Assembly: GCA_017430365.1 (NCBI GenBank)
Contig: JAFRNC010000009.1
Span: forward strand, 250,504-314,503
Source of the DNA: Bacteroidales bacterium
GTDB taxonomy: Bacteria; Bacteroidota; Bacteroidia; Bacteroidales; UBA932
DNA: 64,000 nt
Direction: 5' to 3'
The notes below the pieces were generated by a model. The model saw only the letters and a list, made by a program, of their open reading frames with translations. It did no database searches and was not told where the DNA came from. The position numbers were made by a program, and so were the translations under genes. Positions 42,591-50,281 of this stretch are shown in pieces; within the stretch, counting starts at the first letter, position 1, and the number at the start of each line of letters is the position of its first letter.

Positions 42591-43262
42591 TTATTTTTTC
42601 CAGTTTTCAACTTCGGTGAGCAGCCAGTCTGCGAAGGCATCCACTCCTTCGCCCGTCTTGGCGCAGATGGGAATTACCCTGGCTTTCGGGTTGCGCATAC
42701 GGACATATCCGGTACATTTCTCCAGGTCGAAGTCGAAGTAGGGCATTACGTCCGTTTTGTTGACCAGGACAAGATCGCACACTGAGAACATCAGCGGATA
42801 CTTCAAGGGCTTGTCGTCTCCTTCAGGGACGGAAAGGATCATCGCGTTGCGGCAGCTGCCGGTGTCGAATTCCGCCGGGCATACGAGATTGCCCACGTTC
42901 TCGAGTATGACCAGGTCAACCCCTTCCATCGGCAGGTTGTCGAGTCCCTGCCGCGTCATTTCCGCGTCAAGATGGCACATTCCTCCGGTGTGCAGCTGTA
43001 TCGACTCTATACCGGTCGCTTCCCTGATCTTGACCGCATCGACGTCGCTGTCGATGTCGGCCTCCATCACCGCGACACGTAATTTGTCCTTGATGAGATT
43101 GATCGTCCTTATGAGCGTCGTGGTCTTGCCGCTGCCGGGAGAAGACATCAGGTTGAGGAGATACACCCCTTTTTCCTTCAGCTCTTTCCTGAGATTGCCG
43201 GCATCGATGTCGTTGTCGGCAAAAACGCTCTTTTTGATTTCGATTACCTTTACTTCGTCCAT
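42591..43262 (-). CDS. hypB: Hydrogenase nickel incorporation GTPase HypB
   Basis: A 223-residue SIMIBI-class GTPase that drives nickel delivery with HypA. I start it at MDEVKVIEIKK (43262); the in-frame upstream codons read like intergenic sequence. The P-loop is GSGKTT (residues 43-48), the metal-binding Cys96-His97 pair is in GGMCHLDA, and NKTD at 168-171 gives guanine specificity. It lacks the N-terminal CxxCGC nickel site and has no His-rich stretch, so it is the simple form. A near-consensus promoter (TATCTTTA, minus strand 43301-43308) precedes it, and it leads the cluster down to 37932. Confidence 0.93.
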   Translation of the reverse strand: MDEVKVIEIKKSVFADNDIDAGNLRKELKEKGVYLLNLMSSPGSGKTTTLIRTINLIKDKLRVAVMEADIDSDVDAVKIREATGIESIQLHTGGMCHLDAEMTRQGLDNLPMEGVDLVILENVGNLVCPAEFDTGSCRNAMILSVPEGDDKPLKYPLMFSVCDLVLVNKTDVMPYFDFDLEKCTGYVRMRNPKARVIPICAKTGEGVDAFADWLLTEVENWKK

Positions 43263-43368
43263 ACGGGTGGATTGGTTACAATTTTGTCCGATGTAATCCG
43301 TAAAGATAATAAAAATCAAGGAATAATCAATATACAAAATCTGCGTCCGCCATCCGGGATTGTTTTTG

Positions 43369-43376
43369 TATCTTTG
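43369..43376 (+). promoter_or_regulatory. Promoter -7 element for the HD-domain lipoprotein
   Basis: TATCTTTG, an exact TAnnTTTG match, 24 bases before the ATG at 43401. It supports the long, signal-bearing start. Confidence 0.65.
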
Positions 43377-43400
43377 CCTCCGGGTCGCCCTGGATTCCCT

Positions 43401-43937
43401 ATGAAACGGTTTTTATACATCCTTTCAGCTTTCGTACTTATTCTGTCAATCATCGGCTGCCGGTCGAAGGAAGACAGGGCAAACGCAAGAGTCATGGCCA
43501 ACAAAGAACGTATCATCGAAATACTCCGTTCCACCGGGCGCCCAGGGATTGATACGGTCATAAGTCACCTCGAAGCATCGGACTTCTTCACCCGGCCGGG
43601 AGGAGGTCACCACACAGAGCCCGGCGGACTGGCTCAGCACTCCCTGGAAGTTTACAGGATAATGAGACTCATAGCCTGGTTCCAGCCTTCCGACCGCATT
43701 GCCGTCACGGCCCTTCTCCACGATATGGGCAAAATCGAAAATGGCGGGTGGCATCCCTGGTTATCGGTCAAACTCCTTGGAGAATGGGGGTTTGAACTTT
43801 CTGAAGAAGAGTATATCGTAATTCTCAGGCATCATAGGAATCAGTTGCACTATTTTCGTTCTCCGTTGCGCCGTGCCCTCTCAGCCGCGGATGCTATCAG
43901 TACGGGATGGTGGAAACTGTGGCATCGCGCTTCATAA
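43401..43937 (+). CDS. HD-domain phosphohydrolase with lipoprotein signal
   Basis: A 178-residue protein. The HD metal site is visible: His80 (GGLAQHSLEVY), the His107-Asp108 pair (LLHDMGKI), the His-His of ILRHHRNQ and Asp164 (SAADAI). HD proteins hydrolyse phosphate esters such as nucleotides, normally inside the cell. Here the first 20 residues form a signal with lipobox SIIGC (Cys20). A promoter is placed for that start. An internal Met33 (MANKERIIEIL) would give a cytoplasmic form. Which form exists is open. It stands alone, divergent from hypB. Confidence 0.78.
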   Translation: MKRFLYILSAFVLILSIIGCRSKEDRANARVMANKERIIEILRSTGRPGIDTVISHLEASDFFTRPGGGHHTEPGGLAQHSLEVYRIMRLIAWFQPSDRIAVTALLHDMGKIENGGWHPWLSVKLLGEWGFELSEEEYIVILRHHRNQLHYFRSPLRRALSAADAISTGWWKLWHRAS

Positions 43938-43953
43938 TCTCAAAATGTTTTGT

Positions 43954-43961
43954 TAAATTTG
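43954..43961 (+). promoter_or_regulatory. Promoter -7 element for the cytidylate-kinase-like gene
   Basis: TAAATTTG, an exact TAnnTTTG match, 28 bases before the ATG at 43990. Confidence 0.6.
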
Positions 43962-43989
43962 CCTTGTTGTACTTCCATTGCCAATAACC

Positions 43990-44634
43990 ATGAACGTAAA
44001 AGAACCCTTTGTCATCACCATCAGCCGCGAGGCGGGCTCGGGAGGCCATACCGTAGGCGGCATCCTGGCTCAGAAACTTAATGTCCGTTATTGCGACAAA
44101 CAGTTGCTGGAGTCGCTGAAGAGGCAGTTTAACTTAAGCGCCAGCGGCATTGAGAAGTTGAAAGGGATGAAGAAGAACTGGCTTGCCGACTTCCTCGGCC
44201 GCGTGGCTCCGATGCCTTCTGCGCAGGCGCTTGACCTTGATCCCAGGTACACGAGCGAGTTCCGGATAGATGTCACGACTGACGATGTCTTCCAGGCGGA
44301 GGTGGAGATTCTGAAAGGTTTCGCCGACATGGGCTCCTGCGTCATAGCCGGCCGCTCGGGCTTCTTCGTCCTCAGGGACCACCCCAATAAACTGAGCGTT
44401 TTCATTACTGCATCCATGCCCTGCAGGCTGGAGAGGATAATGAAAAAACAGAACCTGTCGGAGGAGAGCGCCATGGCGGTTCTGAAGAGACTTGACCAGG
44501 CCCGTGAGAACTATATTCAGCGTTATGCCGGCGTAAGCCGCTATGATGTCAGGAACTACGACCTGGCCCTGACTGCCGACGGCCATACCGAGGAGGAACT
44601 GGCCGATATCATCCTCTCCTACATCAATTGCTGA
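43990..44634 (+). CDS. Cytidylate kinase-like family protein
   Basis: A 214-residue P-loop kinase-like protein. I start it at ATG 43990 (MNVKEPFVITISREAGSGG); an in-frame TTG 12 bases earlier is less likely. The nucleotide loop is SREAGSGGHTVG, and the second landmark is CVIAGRSGFFVLRDHP. It has the layout of the cytidylate-kinase-like family, which accepts nucleoside monophosphates in some members and is unassigned in most. It is clearly not the housekeeping Cmk. It stands alone between two short convergent or divergent units. Confidence 0.87.
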   Translation: MNVKEPFVITISREAGSGGHTVGGILAQKLNVRYCDKQLLESLKRQFNLSASGIEKLKGMKKNWLADFLGRVAPMPSAQALDLDPRYTSEFRIDVTTDDVFQAEVEILKGFADMGSCVIAGRSGFFVLRDHPNKLSVFITASMPCRLERIMKKQNLSEESAMAVLKRLDQARENYIQRYAGVSRYDVRNYDLALTADGHTEEELADIILSYINC

Positions 44635-44646
44635 GCCCTGCTGTCT

Positions 44647-45129
44647 CTACAATGACAGCGTGACGGTGACATCACCGCCGCCGGCTTTCAGGAAAGATTT
44701 CAATTCATCAAGTGTGGAGAATCCGATCTTTCCTAGACGGGTGTAGCTCCAGGAGTTGCTGCCATAGAACAGCACGATCTGGTTGCCGCTGTAGAGGATG
44801 ACGTCTCCTGCATGAGTGGTTATCTGGGAGTCGCTTGCCGGAAGCGACCTTCCCAGGGCGCCCACTTTCTCGAATCCGCCGTAATCCCTTGCCGTATAAG
44901 TGATGGAGGCCTTCCTGAGCGCTTCTACGAGTGCCCGGGTGGCGGTATTGTCTTCTATGTTCACGGGAAGCGTGGTCCCGGAGATTGAGATATTTATCTG
45001 TGCAGGCATCGGGATTTCCTTTTCGGGCTGCTCTTCCTGTTTGTTTTCCGGTTCCAGTGTCCCGGCGCAGGAGAGCAAAGTCAGGAGCAGTAACCCCGCT
45101 CCCAACTTTGCCGGTATTCTGAAAAACAT
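44647..45129 (-). CDS. Cyclophilin-like fold lipoprotein
   Basis: A 160-residue lipoprotein (lipobox TLLSC, Cys21). After a Pro/Glu-rich linker, the domain (about 45-158) matches the cyclophilin-like family: INISISGTTLPVNIEDNTATRALVEAL, then GDVILYSGNQIVLFYGSNSWSYTRLGKI. These small beta-barrel proteins are named from structure and have no proven isomerase activity. It starts 15 bases after the end of the alpha/beta hydrolase gene on the same strand, so the two are likely co-transcribed. Confidence 0.87.
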   Translation of the reverse strand: MFFRIPAKLGAGLLLLTLLSCAGTLEPENKQEEQPEKEIPMPAQINISISGTTLPVNIEDNTATRALVEALRKASITYTARDYGGFEKVGALGRSLPASDSQITTHAGDVILYSGNQIVLFYGSNSWSYTRLGKIGFSTLDELKSFLKAGGGDVTVTLSL

Positions 45130-45144
45130 ATTGTCGGTTTTACC

Positions 45145-46191
45145 TTATTTCAGGTTGATGCTGAAGAAAGCTTCCAACTTGTCGTAAGGGATTACACCCG
45201 CCACGTCATCATAGAGGTCCACATGGGAGGCACCGGGGATGATCATGAGTTCCTTGTTGTTTCCGGTAAGAAGGCCGAAGGCATATTCGCTGAAATAGCG
45301 GCTGTGGGCTTTCTCTCCGTGGATGAGGAGCACTGGATTCTCTATTTCACCTGCCCATGCCAGCAGAGGCTGGTTGAGGAAACTCTGGCATCCGATGACA
45401 TTCCAGCCGTCATTTGAGTTGCCGCTGCGCTCGTGATAGCCGCGGGAGGTCTTGTAGTATGCGTGATAATCTTTGACGAACCAGGGGGCGTCGTCCGGGA
45501 GCGGGTCGATGACACCGCTCGCGCGCTTGTAGGTGCCGGTTCTGTAGTCTTCAGTGCGCTGGGCGGCGATGGCCTTGCGCTTTTCCATCCGCTGGGCGGG
45601 CGTATCCTCGCTGGCGAAATAGCCTTCCACATTGACTTTGCTCATGTCGTACATCGTGGAGGCGACGGTAGCCTTGATGCGGGGATCGAGGGCGGCCGCG
45701 TTGATTGCCATACCGCCGAATCCGCAGATGCCTATGATGCCTATACGGTCGGGATCGACGAGCTCGCAGTTGGAGAGGAAGTCGACTGCGGCCAGGAAAT
45801 CCTCGGTGTTGATGTCGGGGGATGCCATCCTGCGGGGTTCTCCGCCTGATTCACCGGTGTACGAGGGGTCGAAAGCTATGGTCAGGAAACCGCGCTCCGC
45901 CATGTGCTGGGCATACAGGCCGGAGGATTGCTCCTTCACTGCACCGAAGGGGCCGGAGACTGCGATGGCGGGAAGCTTCCCTTCCGCGGCCTTTGGCACA
46001 TACATGTCTGCAGCCAGTTCGATTCCGTAGCGGTTGTGGAAGGTGACTTTGCTGTGATTCACCAGTTCGGATTTCGGGAAGGTCTTGTCCCACTCCCGTG
46101 TAAGGGTAAGCGTACTCATATTGTCGTTTGTGTTTGATTTGCATGCGGACAGCATCAGTGCTGCAATGGTGACTGCGAGGATTCGTTTCAT
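45145..46191 (-). CDS. Alpha/beta hydrolase (dienelactone-hydrolase-like) lipoprotein
   Basis: A 348-residue lipoprotein (lipobox LMLSAC, Cys17). The hydrolase core runs from about residue 45 (KVTFHNRYGIELAADMYVPK). The nucleophile elbow reads GIIGICGFGG, with Cys156 where most family members have Ser, as in dienelactone hydrolases. The catalytic His is likely in GASHVDLYDD near the C-terminus. The substrate is unknown. It precedes the cyclophilin-like lipoprotein; that pairing, and an AraC regulator reading the other way, occurs with redox and stress enzymes in Bacteroidota. It may be controlled by that regulator. Confidence 0.87.
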   Translation of the reverse strand: MKRILAVTIAALMLSACKSNTNDNMSTLTLTREWDKTFPKSELVNHSKVTFHNRYGIELAADMYVPKAAEGKLPAIAVSGPFGAVKEQSSGLYAQHMAERGFLTIAFDPSYTGESGGEPRRMASPDINTEDFLAAVDFLSNCELVDPDRIGIIGICGFGGMAINAAALDPRIKATVASTMYDMSKVNVEGYFASEDTPAQRMEKRKAIAAQRTEDYRTGTYKRASGVIDPLPDDAPWFVKDYHAYYKTSRGYHERSGNSNDGWNVIGCQSFLNQPLLAWAGEIENPVLLIHGEKAHSRYFSEYAFGLLTGNNKELMIIPGASHVDLYDDVAGVIPYDKLEAFFSINLK

Positions 46192-46207
46192 CGTTCAAAT
46201 CTTTTTG

Positions 46208-46215
46208 CAAAGGTA
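46208..46215 (-). promoter_or_regulatory. Promoter -7 element for the alpha/beta hydrolase operon
   Basis: The minus strand reads TACCTTTG, an exact TAnnTTTG match, 16 bases before the ATG at 46191. Confidence 0.65.
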
Positions 46216-46315
46216 TGCGGTTCCATGGAGAATAATGAACCGATTTTTGCCGGATTGATACCAATATCGCAGATTTTTGGATTATTTTGCCGAAATTAAT
46301 ACCTTTACCTGCGTT

Positions 46316-47209
46316 ATGAAGAACGTCTTGCAGATTACTGACCCGAATGTATATGCCCGATACCTGAATGCACCGGTCCTGCATCCGCTGGTTAGTATCA
46401 TCCATTACGACGAGGTATCGCCCATCCATACCAGCCTGAACCGGTATGGGGTGTACGGTTTGTTCATACAGCGTAATTTTCCGAGCAATCTTATTTACGG
46501 GATGAAGATGTTCGAGCCCTCGGAGGGTTCCATAATCGCCGTAGAACCCGGCCAGATAGGCGGCAAGGAGGATAACGGGGAGCAACTGGACATCAGCGGC
46601 TGGGTTTTGCTGTTCTCGCCGGAACTCCTGCGCGGAACCGACCTGGAGGCCCGCATGAAGGACTATCGTTTCTTCTCCTACTTCGCTACGGAAACATTGA
46701 AGATGGAACCCTCTGAATGGGGACGGATAGCGCAGATGCTTACCCAGATGCGGCATGAACTGCAGGAGAATGCCGACTCCACCTCCCTTCGTGCCGTAAT
46801 CCTGGGATACATCCGGCTCATTCTGGAGTATTGTCAGCGTATATATCTGCGGCAGTTGTCGAAAGAAGACAAAACCTCCTCGGACATTCTCAAGCGATTC
46901 CATCAATTGCTTAGGAAATACTATCTGGACGGCAGCCAACTGGATCTCGGCGTTCCGTCCGTCCAATATTGTGCGGACCGGCTGGCTTATTCAGCCCGCT
47001 ATCTGGGCGATGTCATCCATAAAGCTACCGGCGGCACGGCTATCGGCTATATACATTCTTTCGTGATAGAGCAGGGCAAGAATCTCCTGATGAACGGTCA
47101 CAACATAGGTGAAACATCCCATCTCCTGGGTTTCGAATACCCTCATCACTTTACCCGGCTGTTCAAAAAAGTGACGGGGATAACCCCGTCACAATATAAG
47201 GCATCTTAA
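46316..47209 (+). CDS. AraC family transcriptional regulator
   Basis: A 297-residue regulator. I start it at ATG 46316 (MKNVLQITDPNVY). The N-terminal ~165 residues form an AraC_binding-type cupin-like domain (HPLVSIIHYDEVSPI). The C-terminal ~100 residues hold two HTH motifs: PSVQYCADRLAYSARYLGDVIHKATG and GETSHLLGFEYPHHFTRLFKKVTGITPSQYK. It is divergent from the hydrolase/cyclophilin-like operon with a 124-base gap, so that operon is the first candidate target. The ligand is unknown. Confidence 0.93.
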   Translation: MKNVLQITDPNVYARYLNAPVLHPLVSIIHYDEVSPIHTSLNRYGVYGLFIQRNFPSNLIYGMKMFEPSEGSIIAVEPGQIGGKEDNGEQLDISGWVLLFSPELLRGTDLEARMKDYRFFSYFATETLKMEPSEWGRIAQMLTQMRHELQENADSTSLRAVILGYIRLILEYCQRIYLRQLSKEDKTSSDILKRFHQLLRKYYLDGSQLDLGVPSVQYCADRLAYSARYLGDVIHKATGGTAIGYIHSFVIEQGKNLLMNGHNIGETSHLLGFEYPHHFTRLFKKVTGITPSQYKAS

Positions 47210-47226
47210 TGCCCGTCCGTCGAAGG

Positions 47227-47436
47227 TTACGGCTTACCAGATAAAAGTCCTGCGTTCAGTCGGCAGGTATAGGAAGTTGTTGCGTCATAAACCCCGCCTA
47301 TCGTACCTGTTGCGGGAATGGGATGCGACTTGAGCCACGAGCCGTTGCAGTAATCGTAGAAACTGTCACCGGGGTCAACAGAACGGTCCTTGTTGGTCTC
47401 GATCTCCATATGTTGCGGCGACAGCACCGGATGCAT
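47227..47436 (-). pseudogene. Remnant of an M13-family metallopeptidase gene (N-terminal fragment)
   Basis: A 69-codon frame whose middle, SVDPGDSFYDYCNGSWLKSH followed by PIPATGTIGGVYD, is the well-known opening of M13 (neprilysin-like) peptidases. Full proteins are around 670 residues with a downstream HExxH site. Here the match stops after about 45 residues, and the AraC gene begins on the other side. No signal peptide precedes it. Its ATG overlaps the stop of the thioredoxin-like gene by one base (TAATG), so it could still be translated. I read it as a deletion remnant; an independent short protein is less likely. Confidence 0.65.
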
Positions 47437-48518
47437 TATTGAAACAGGCCGGAGATCAGGGATTCAAGGTCAGGCTGGTTGTCACGGACAAGGATTTCCC
47501 CGGTCTTGCAGTCTATGATAAAGACGGTCGGGATGACCTCGATGCCGTAATCCTTATAAACCCTGCCCGTCCGGCTCAATACATTGACCCAGGTCATTTC
47601 ATTTTCCGCAACGAAGGATTTCCATTCCCTGGCCTTGGAGTCCTGGGAAATACTGAAGATTTCGAGCCCCTTGTCGTGATATTTCCCATACATCTCTTTC
47701 AGCGTCGGGATGGATTTGATGCAGGATCCGCACCAGGTCGCCCAGAAATCCAGAATGACATACCGGTTGGCAGGATTGTCGACGACGGAGCTCAGGCTCA
47801 CAGGTTTTCCTTCCGTATCCTGATATTCAAAATCGATGTAATGCCGGGGAAACAGGACGCTGTCTTCAGTACTTTCCTCCTGATTGTTCTCCCGCTCCTG
47901 CGCTTTAAGGTTCCGGGCACATCTTTTTCTCAGATATGATATAAAACGTTTGTATGCCTTTGCTGTTTCAGGGGACAGACCGTCGAGTATTTCCAGGGCG
48001 CGTGCAGGTTCGCGGGAGTTATTTTCAGCGTATAACAGGGCAAGGAGATCCGACTGGAGGTCATTCATCGCCTCTTCCCAAAGGGCTTCCCTGGAATCAG
48101 GATCGGCTGCCAGAATGGTCCTGTAGGTGTCGTTCAGGACCGTTCCCGCCGCCCCCGTGGACATGTCCGATTCATCTGCTGCGTTGACATCGACGATAAT
48201 GGTACCACCGGGCTCCAGCATGAAATCTTTCAGTTGCCCTCCATCGTAAGGATTGGCAATCACGTCCTTCGGATTCTCCGCGTATAAGTACACGTGGGTA
48301 GGAGCGGGGATGCCGGGATGGAATTCGAAGGTCCCGTTCTCTACGGTTGCAGTCGATATGACTTTGAATTTATTCCAGGCGTCCTGCAGAGTGAGCAGCG
48401 CCCCGTCTCTCACACCTTCGACGGTACCCTTGACAGTACAGTATTCCGTTTGGGGCTGGCATGCGCTGATGCATATTATCATCCAGCTTAACAATGTGGT
48501 CAGACCTCTTGTTTTCAT
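47436..48518 (-). CDS. TlpA-like thioredoxin-fold lipoprotein with DUF4369-like N-terminus
   Basis: A protein of about 360 residues. I prefer ATG 48518 (MKTRGL); an ATG two codons earlier is possible. The lipobox is CISAC. The N-terminal ~100 residues (CTVKGTVEGVRDGALLTLQD) resemble DUF4369, a beta-sandwich often joined to thioredoxins in Bacteroidota. A helical middle leads to an AhpC/TSA-TlpA thioredoxin domain (about 235-355) with the active site WATWCGSCIKSIP and cis-Pro in IEVIPTVFIID. It should work as a periplasmic thiol-disulfide enzyme. Its promoter (48539-48570) shares an unusual spacer with three other genes. The M13 remnant follows. Confidence 0.88.
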   Translation of the reverse strand: MKTRGLTTLLSWMIICISACQPQTEYCTVKGTVEGVRDGALLTLQDAWNKFKVISTATVENGTFEFHPGIPAPTHVYLYAENPKDVIANPYDGGQLKDFMLEPGGTIIVDVNAADESDMSTGAAGTVLNDTYRTILAADPDSREALWEEAMNDLQSDLLALLYAENNSREPARALEILDGLSPETAKAYKRFISYLRKRCARNLKAQERENNQEESTEDSVLFPRHYIDFEYQDTEGKPVSLSSVVDNPANRYVILDFWATWCGSCIKSIPTLKEMYGKYHDKGLEIFSISQDSKAREWKSFVAENEMTWVNVLSRTGRVYKDYGIEVIPTVFIIDCKTGEILVRDNQPDLESLISGLFQ

Positions 48519-48538
48519 GGTCAATCATTTTATAGCCG

Positions 48539-48570
48539 TGAAAGTAGCCATATTTCTCCAAATGTGCAAA
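48539..48570 (-). promoter_or_regulatory. Promoter P1 of a four-member family with conserved spacer
   Basis: Minus strand: TTTG (48567-48570), a 20-base spacer ending ATATGGC, then TACTTTCA (48539-48546). The spacer resembles those at 52260, 53846 and 56856. Confidence 0.6.
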
Positions 48571-48605
48571 CCCCGGCCATGCGAAATGCACTCTAAGAGC
48601 AATTT

Positions 48606-48640
48606 TATGATATTCGTAAAATATTTTTATGAATATCGTA
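48606..48640 (+). promoter_or_regulatory. Probable operator upstream of the DUF2975/HTH pair
   Basis: Two imperfect direct repeats start 22 bases apart (TATGATATTCGTAAAA at 48606 and TATGAATATCGTAAAA at 48628). Within them GATATTC and GAATATC form an inverted pair. They overlap the -33 region of the following promoter. Confidence 0.55.
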
Positions 48641-48650
48641 AAAATGGCAC

Positions 48651-48658
48651 TATCTTTG
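48651..48658 (+). promoter_or_regulatory. Promoter -7 element for the DUF2975/HTH operon
   Basis: TATCTTTG, an exact TAnnTTTG match, 34 bases before the ATG at 48693. Confidence 0.65.
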
Positions 48659-48692
48659 TCTGTCGATATGGCAAAGTAAAACAGACAAGAAA

Positions 48693-49169
48693 ATGACGAA
48701 TTCAACAAAACGCAGCATTAAAAGGCTGTCTGTCGCCATCCTCATCATAGGAGGGCTGACGCTTGCTTACGCCTACTGGCAGATGATTTCCCAACTATGG
48801 CTGAACAATTTCATCTATCCGATCACCTGGAATCCGGAAATGCGCGGATGGCAGATATTCATACTTTCAGGAAGGTTTATAGGCATAACCCTGCTATATG
48901 TATTGAGCTGGGTTTTCATTCACCGTACCCTCAGGGGATTGGAAGACGGCGATTTCTTTCCCAAGTCCAATGTCGCGCTCATCCGCTGGGCCGCGCTCGT
49001 GGCTGCACTTCTCGCATTCGTCCATTCCAATTACGACGCCGTGGTAAAAGGGGAATCCGAGCTGATGCTCGATTCCAATACCATTCTTATACCGCTCATC
49101 GTCCTCCTTTTTGCGGGGCTCTATAAAATGGCCTACCTCGCCGCAAAAGACAGCAAATTGGCGATATGA
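48693..49169 (+). CDS. DUF2975 membrane protein
   Basis: A 158-residue protein with four predicted membrane segments (near 10-30, 50-75, 90-110 and 130-148) and no soluble domain. The layout GRFIGITLLYVLSWVFIHRTLRGLEDGDFFPKSN matches DUF2975 proteins. In many genomes they are encoded just before a small Cro/CI-type regulator, as here. The role is unknown; membrane sensing tied to the regulator is a common guess. The stop overlaps the regulator's start by four bases (ATGA). Confidence 0.87.
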   Translation: MTNSTKRSIKRLSVAILIIGGLTLAYAYWQMISQLWLNNFIYPITWNPEMRGWQIFILSGRFIGITLLYVLSWVFIHRTLRGLEDGDFFPKSNVALIRWAALVAALLAFVHSNYDAVVKGESELMLDSNTILIPLIVLLFAGLYKMAYLAAKDSKLAI

Positions 49170-49408
49170 TTACCGTAAATCTCGACATGATGCTCTGGGA
49201 GCGTCACATGAAACTCTCGGAGCTCTCTGAAAAAACAGGTATCTCGTTGACGAACCTTTCCCTGCTCAAGACAGGGAAAGGCCGTGCCATCCGGTTCACC
49301 ACGCTCAACAAACTCTGCAGGGTGCTCGACTGCCTGCCCGGTGATATACTTGACTATCAACCTGATCCGGAAGGAATTGAGATGGAGGATGATATTTATG
49401 CGGATTAA
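49166..49408 (+). CDS. Small Cro/CI-type HTH regulator (YozG-like)
   Basis: An 80-residue DNA-binding protein that is essentially one HTH domain: MLWERHMKLSELSEKTGISLTNLSLLKTGKGRAIRFTTLNKLCRVLDCLPGDIL. The TGISLTNLSLLK stretch is the recognition helix region. It is translationally coupled to the DUF2975 gene. The repeat pair upstream of that gene is the obvious candidate binding site, so autoregulation is likely. Its last codons overlap the next gene by 11 bases. Confidence 0.92.
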   Translation: MITVNLDMMLWERHMKLSELSEKTGISLTNLSLLKTGKGRAIRFTTLNKLCRVLDCLPGDILDYQPDPEGIEMEDDIYAD

Positions 49409-50258
49409 GACGGCATTGGTCGTCATATTGCTTCCTGCAATACTGTCGGCGCAGGAGCGCGTCACGGTCAGAGGGCGGATAGTCAATGAGAAGGGTGAAG
49501 CCGTGGAATACGTCCAGGTCGGAGTGCCAAAACTGCAGGCAGGCACTATCTCCACCGTTGACGGCTGTTTTGAGATAGATGTCCCGTGCGACACGCTCCA
49601 ATTCTTCCACGTTTCATATCAGACGGCATCCTATCCCGTTACGGGCCCGGCCGATGATGTTGTAATAGTCATGCATGAGCAGGAGCTGCCCCCGGCAGTC
49701 CTGACAGGCGGAGATACCAGGGAGAAATACCTCGTCCGCCCTGGGACAAAGGTATTGGGAAATCTGGCTCTGGGCGTTTTCTACCGCCCTGACGGTGCCA
49801 AGGGATTGGAGCTCGGTTCCGTTGCAATTGTAAGGAAACCATTTTTGATCCGGGACATTCTGTTCTCGATCGTTTCGAACCACATTCCCGGATGTGTCGC
49901 GTCCATCAATGTTTACCGCATCGAAGGGAAACCGGAGACTTTTATAAACGTCCTGCACAAACCGGTATATGTCGATATCGGGATGTCAGATACTCCGCAG
50001 GACTTCGATGTCCAGCCGGAAGAATCCATACTGCTGGAGCCCGGCAGATACTTCATCGCTTTCCGGATCGTGGCAGTCGACGAGGATGCCGTCAGGGAAT
50101 ACAGGTCGACGCCGGAGCCGGAGCGTGTCCCGAATGCGATGCACATGTATACCACGCTCTATTTCAAGAGCAGTTATCAGCGTGACGCCGCTTTGGGAGA
50201 ATTCAAGCATCTTCCCGTCAATATCGGCATTGCCGTCAAAGGACTTGAATACAGGTAG
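49398..50258 (+). CDS. Exported protein with carboxypeptidase-regulatory-like domain
   Basis: A 286-residue protein. I start it at ATG 49398 (MRIKTALVVILLPAILSAQ), which gives a proper signal peptide; earlier in-frame codons lie inside the regulator gene. Residues ~20-95 form a CarboxypepD_reg-like beta-sandwich (VTVRGRIVNEKGEAVEYVQVGVPKLQAG, GCFEIDVP). The remaining ~190 residues are beta-rich and unassigned. No barrel or plug follows, so it is not a receptor. The 11-base overlap places it in the DUF2975-HTH operon, whose product may therefore control an envelope protein. Confidence 0.8.
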   Translation: MRIKTALVVILLPAILSAQERVTVRGRIVNEKGEAVEYVQVGVPKLQAGTISTVDGCFEIDVPCDTLQFFHVSYQTASYPVTGPADDVVIVMHEQELPPAVLTGGDTREKYLVRPGTKVLGNLALGVFYRPDGAKGLELGSVAIVRKPFLIRDILFSIVSNHIPGCVASINVYRIEGKPETFINVLHKPVYVDIGMSDTPQDFDVQPEESILLEPGRYFIAFRIVAVDEDAVREYRSTPEPERVPNAMHMYTTLYFKSSYQRDAALGEFKHLPVNIGIAVKGLEYR

Positions 50259-50281
50259 CCCCGGAATGGAACGGATAATTG

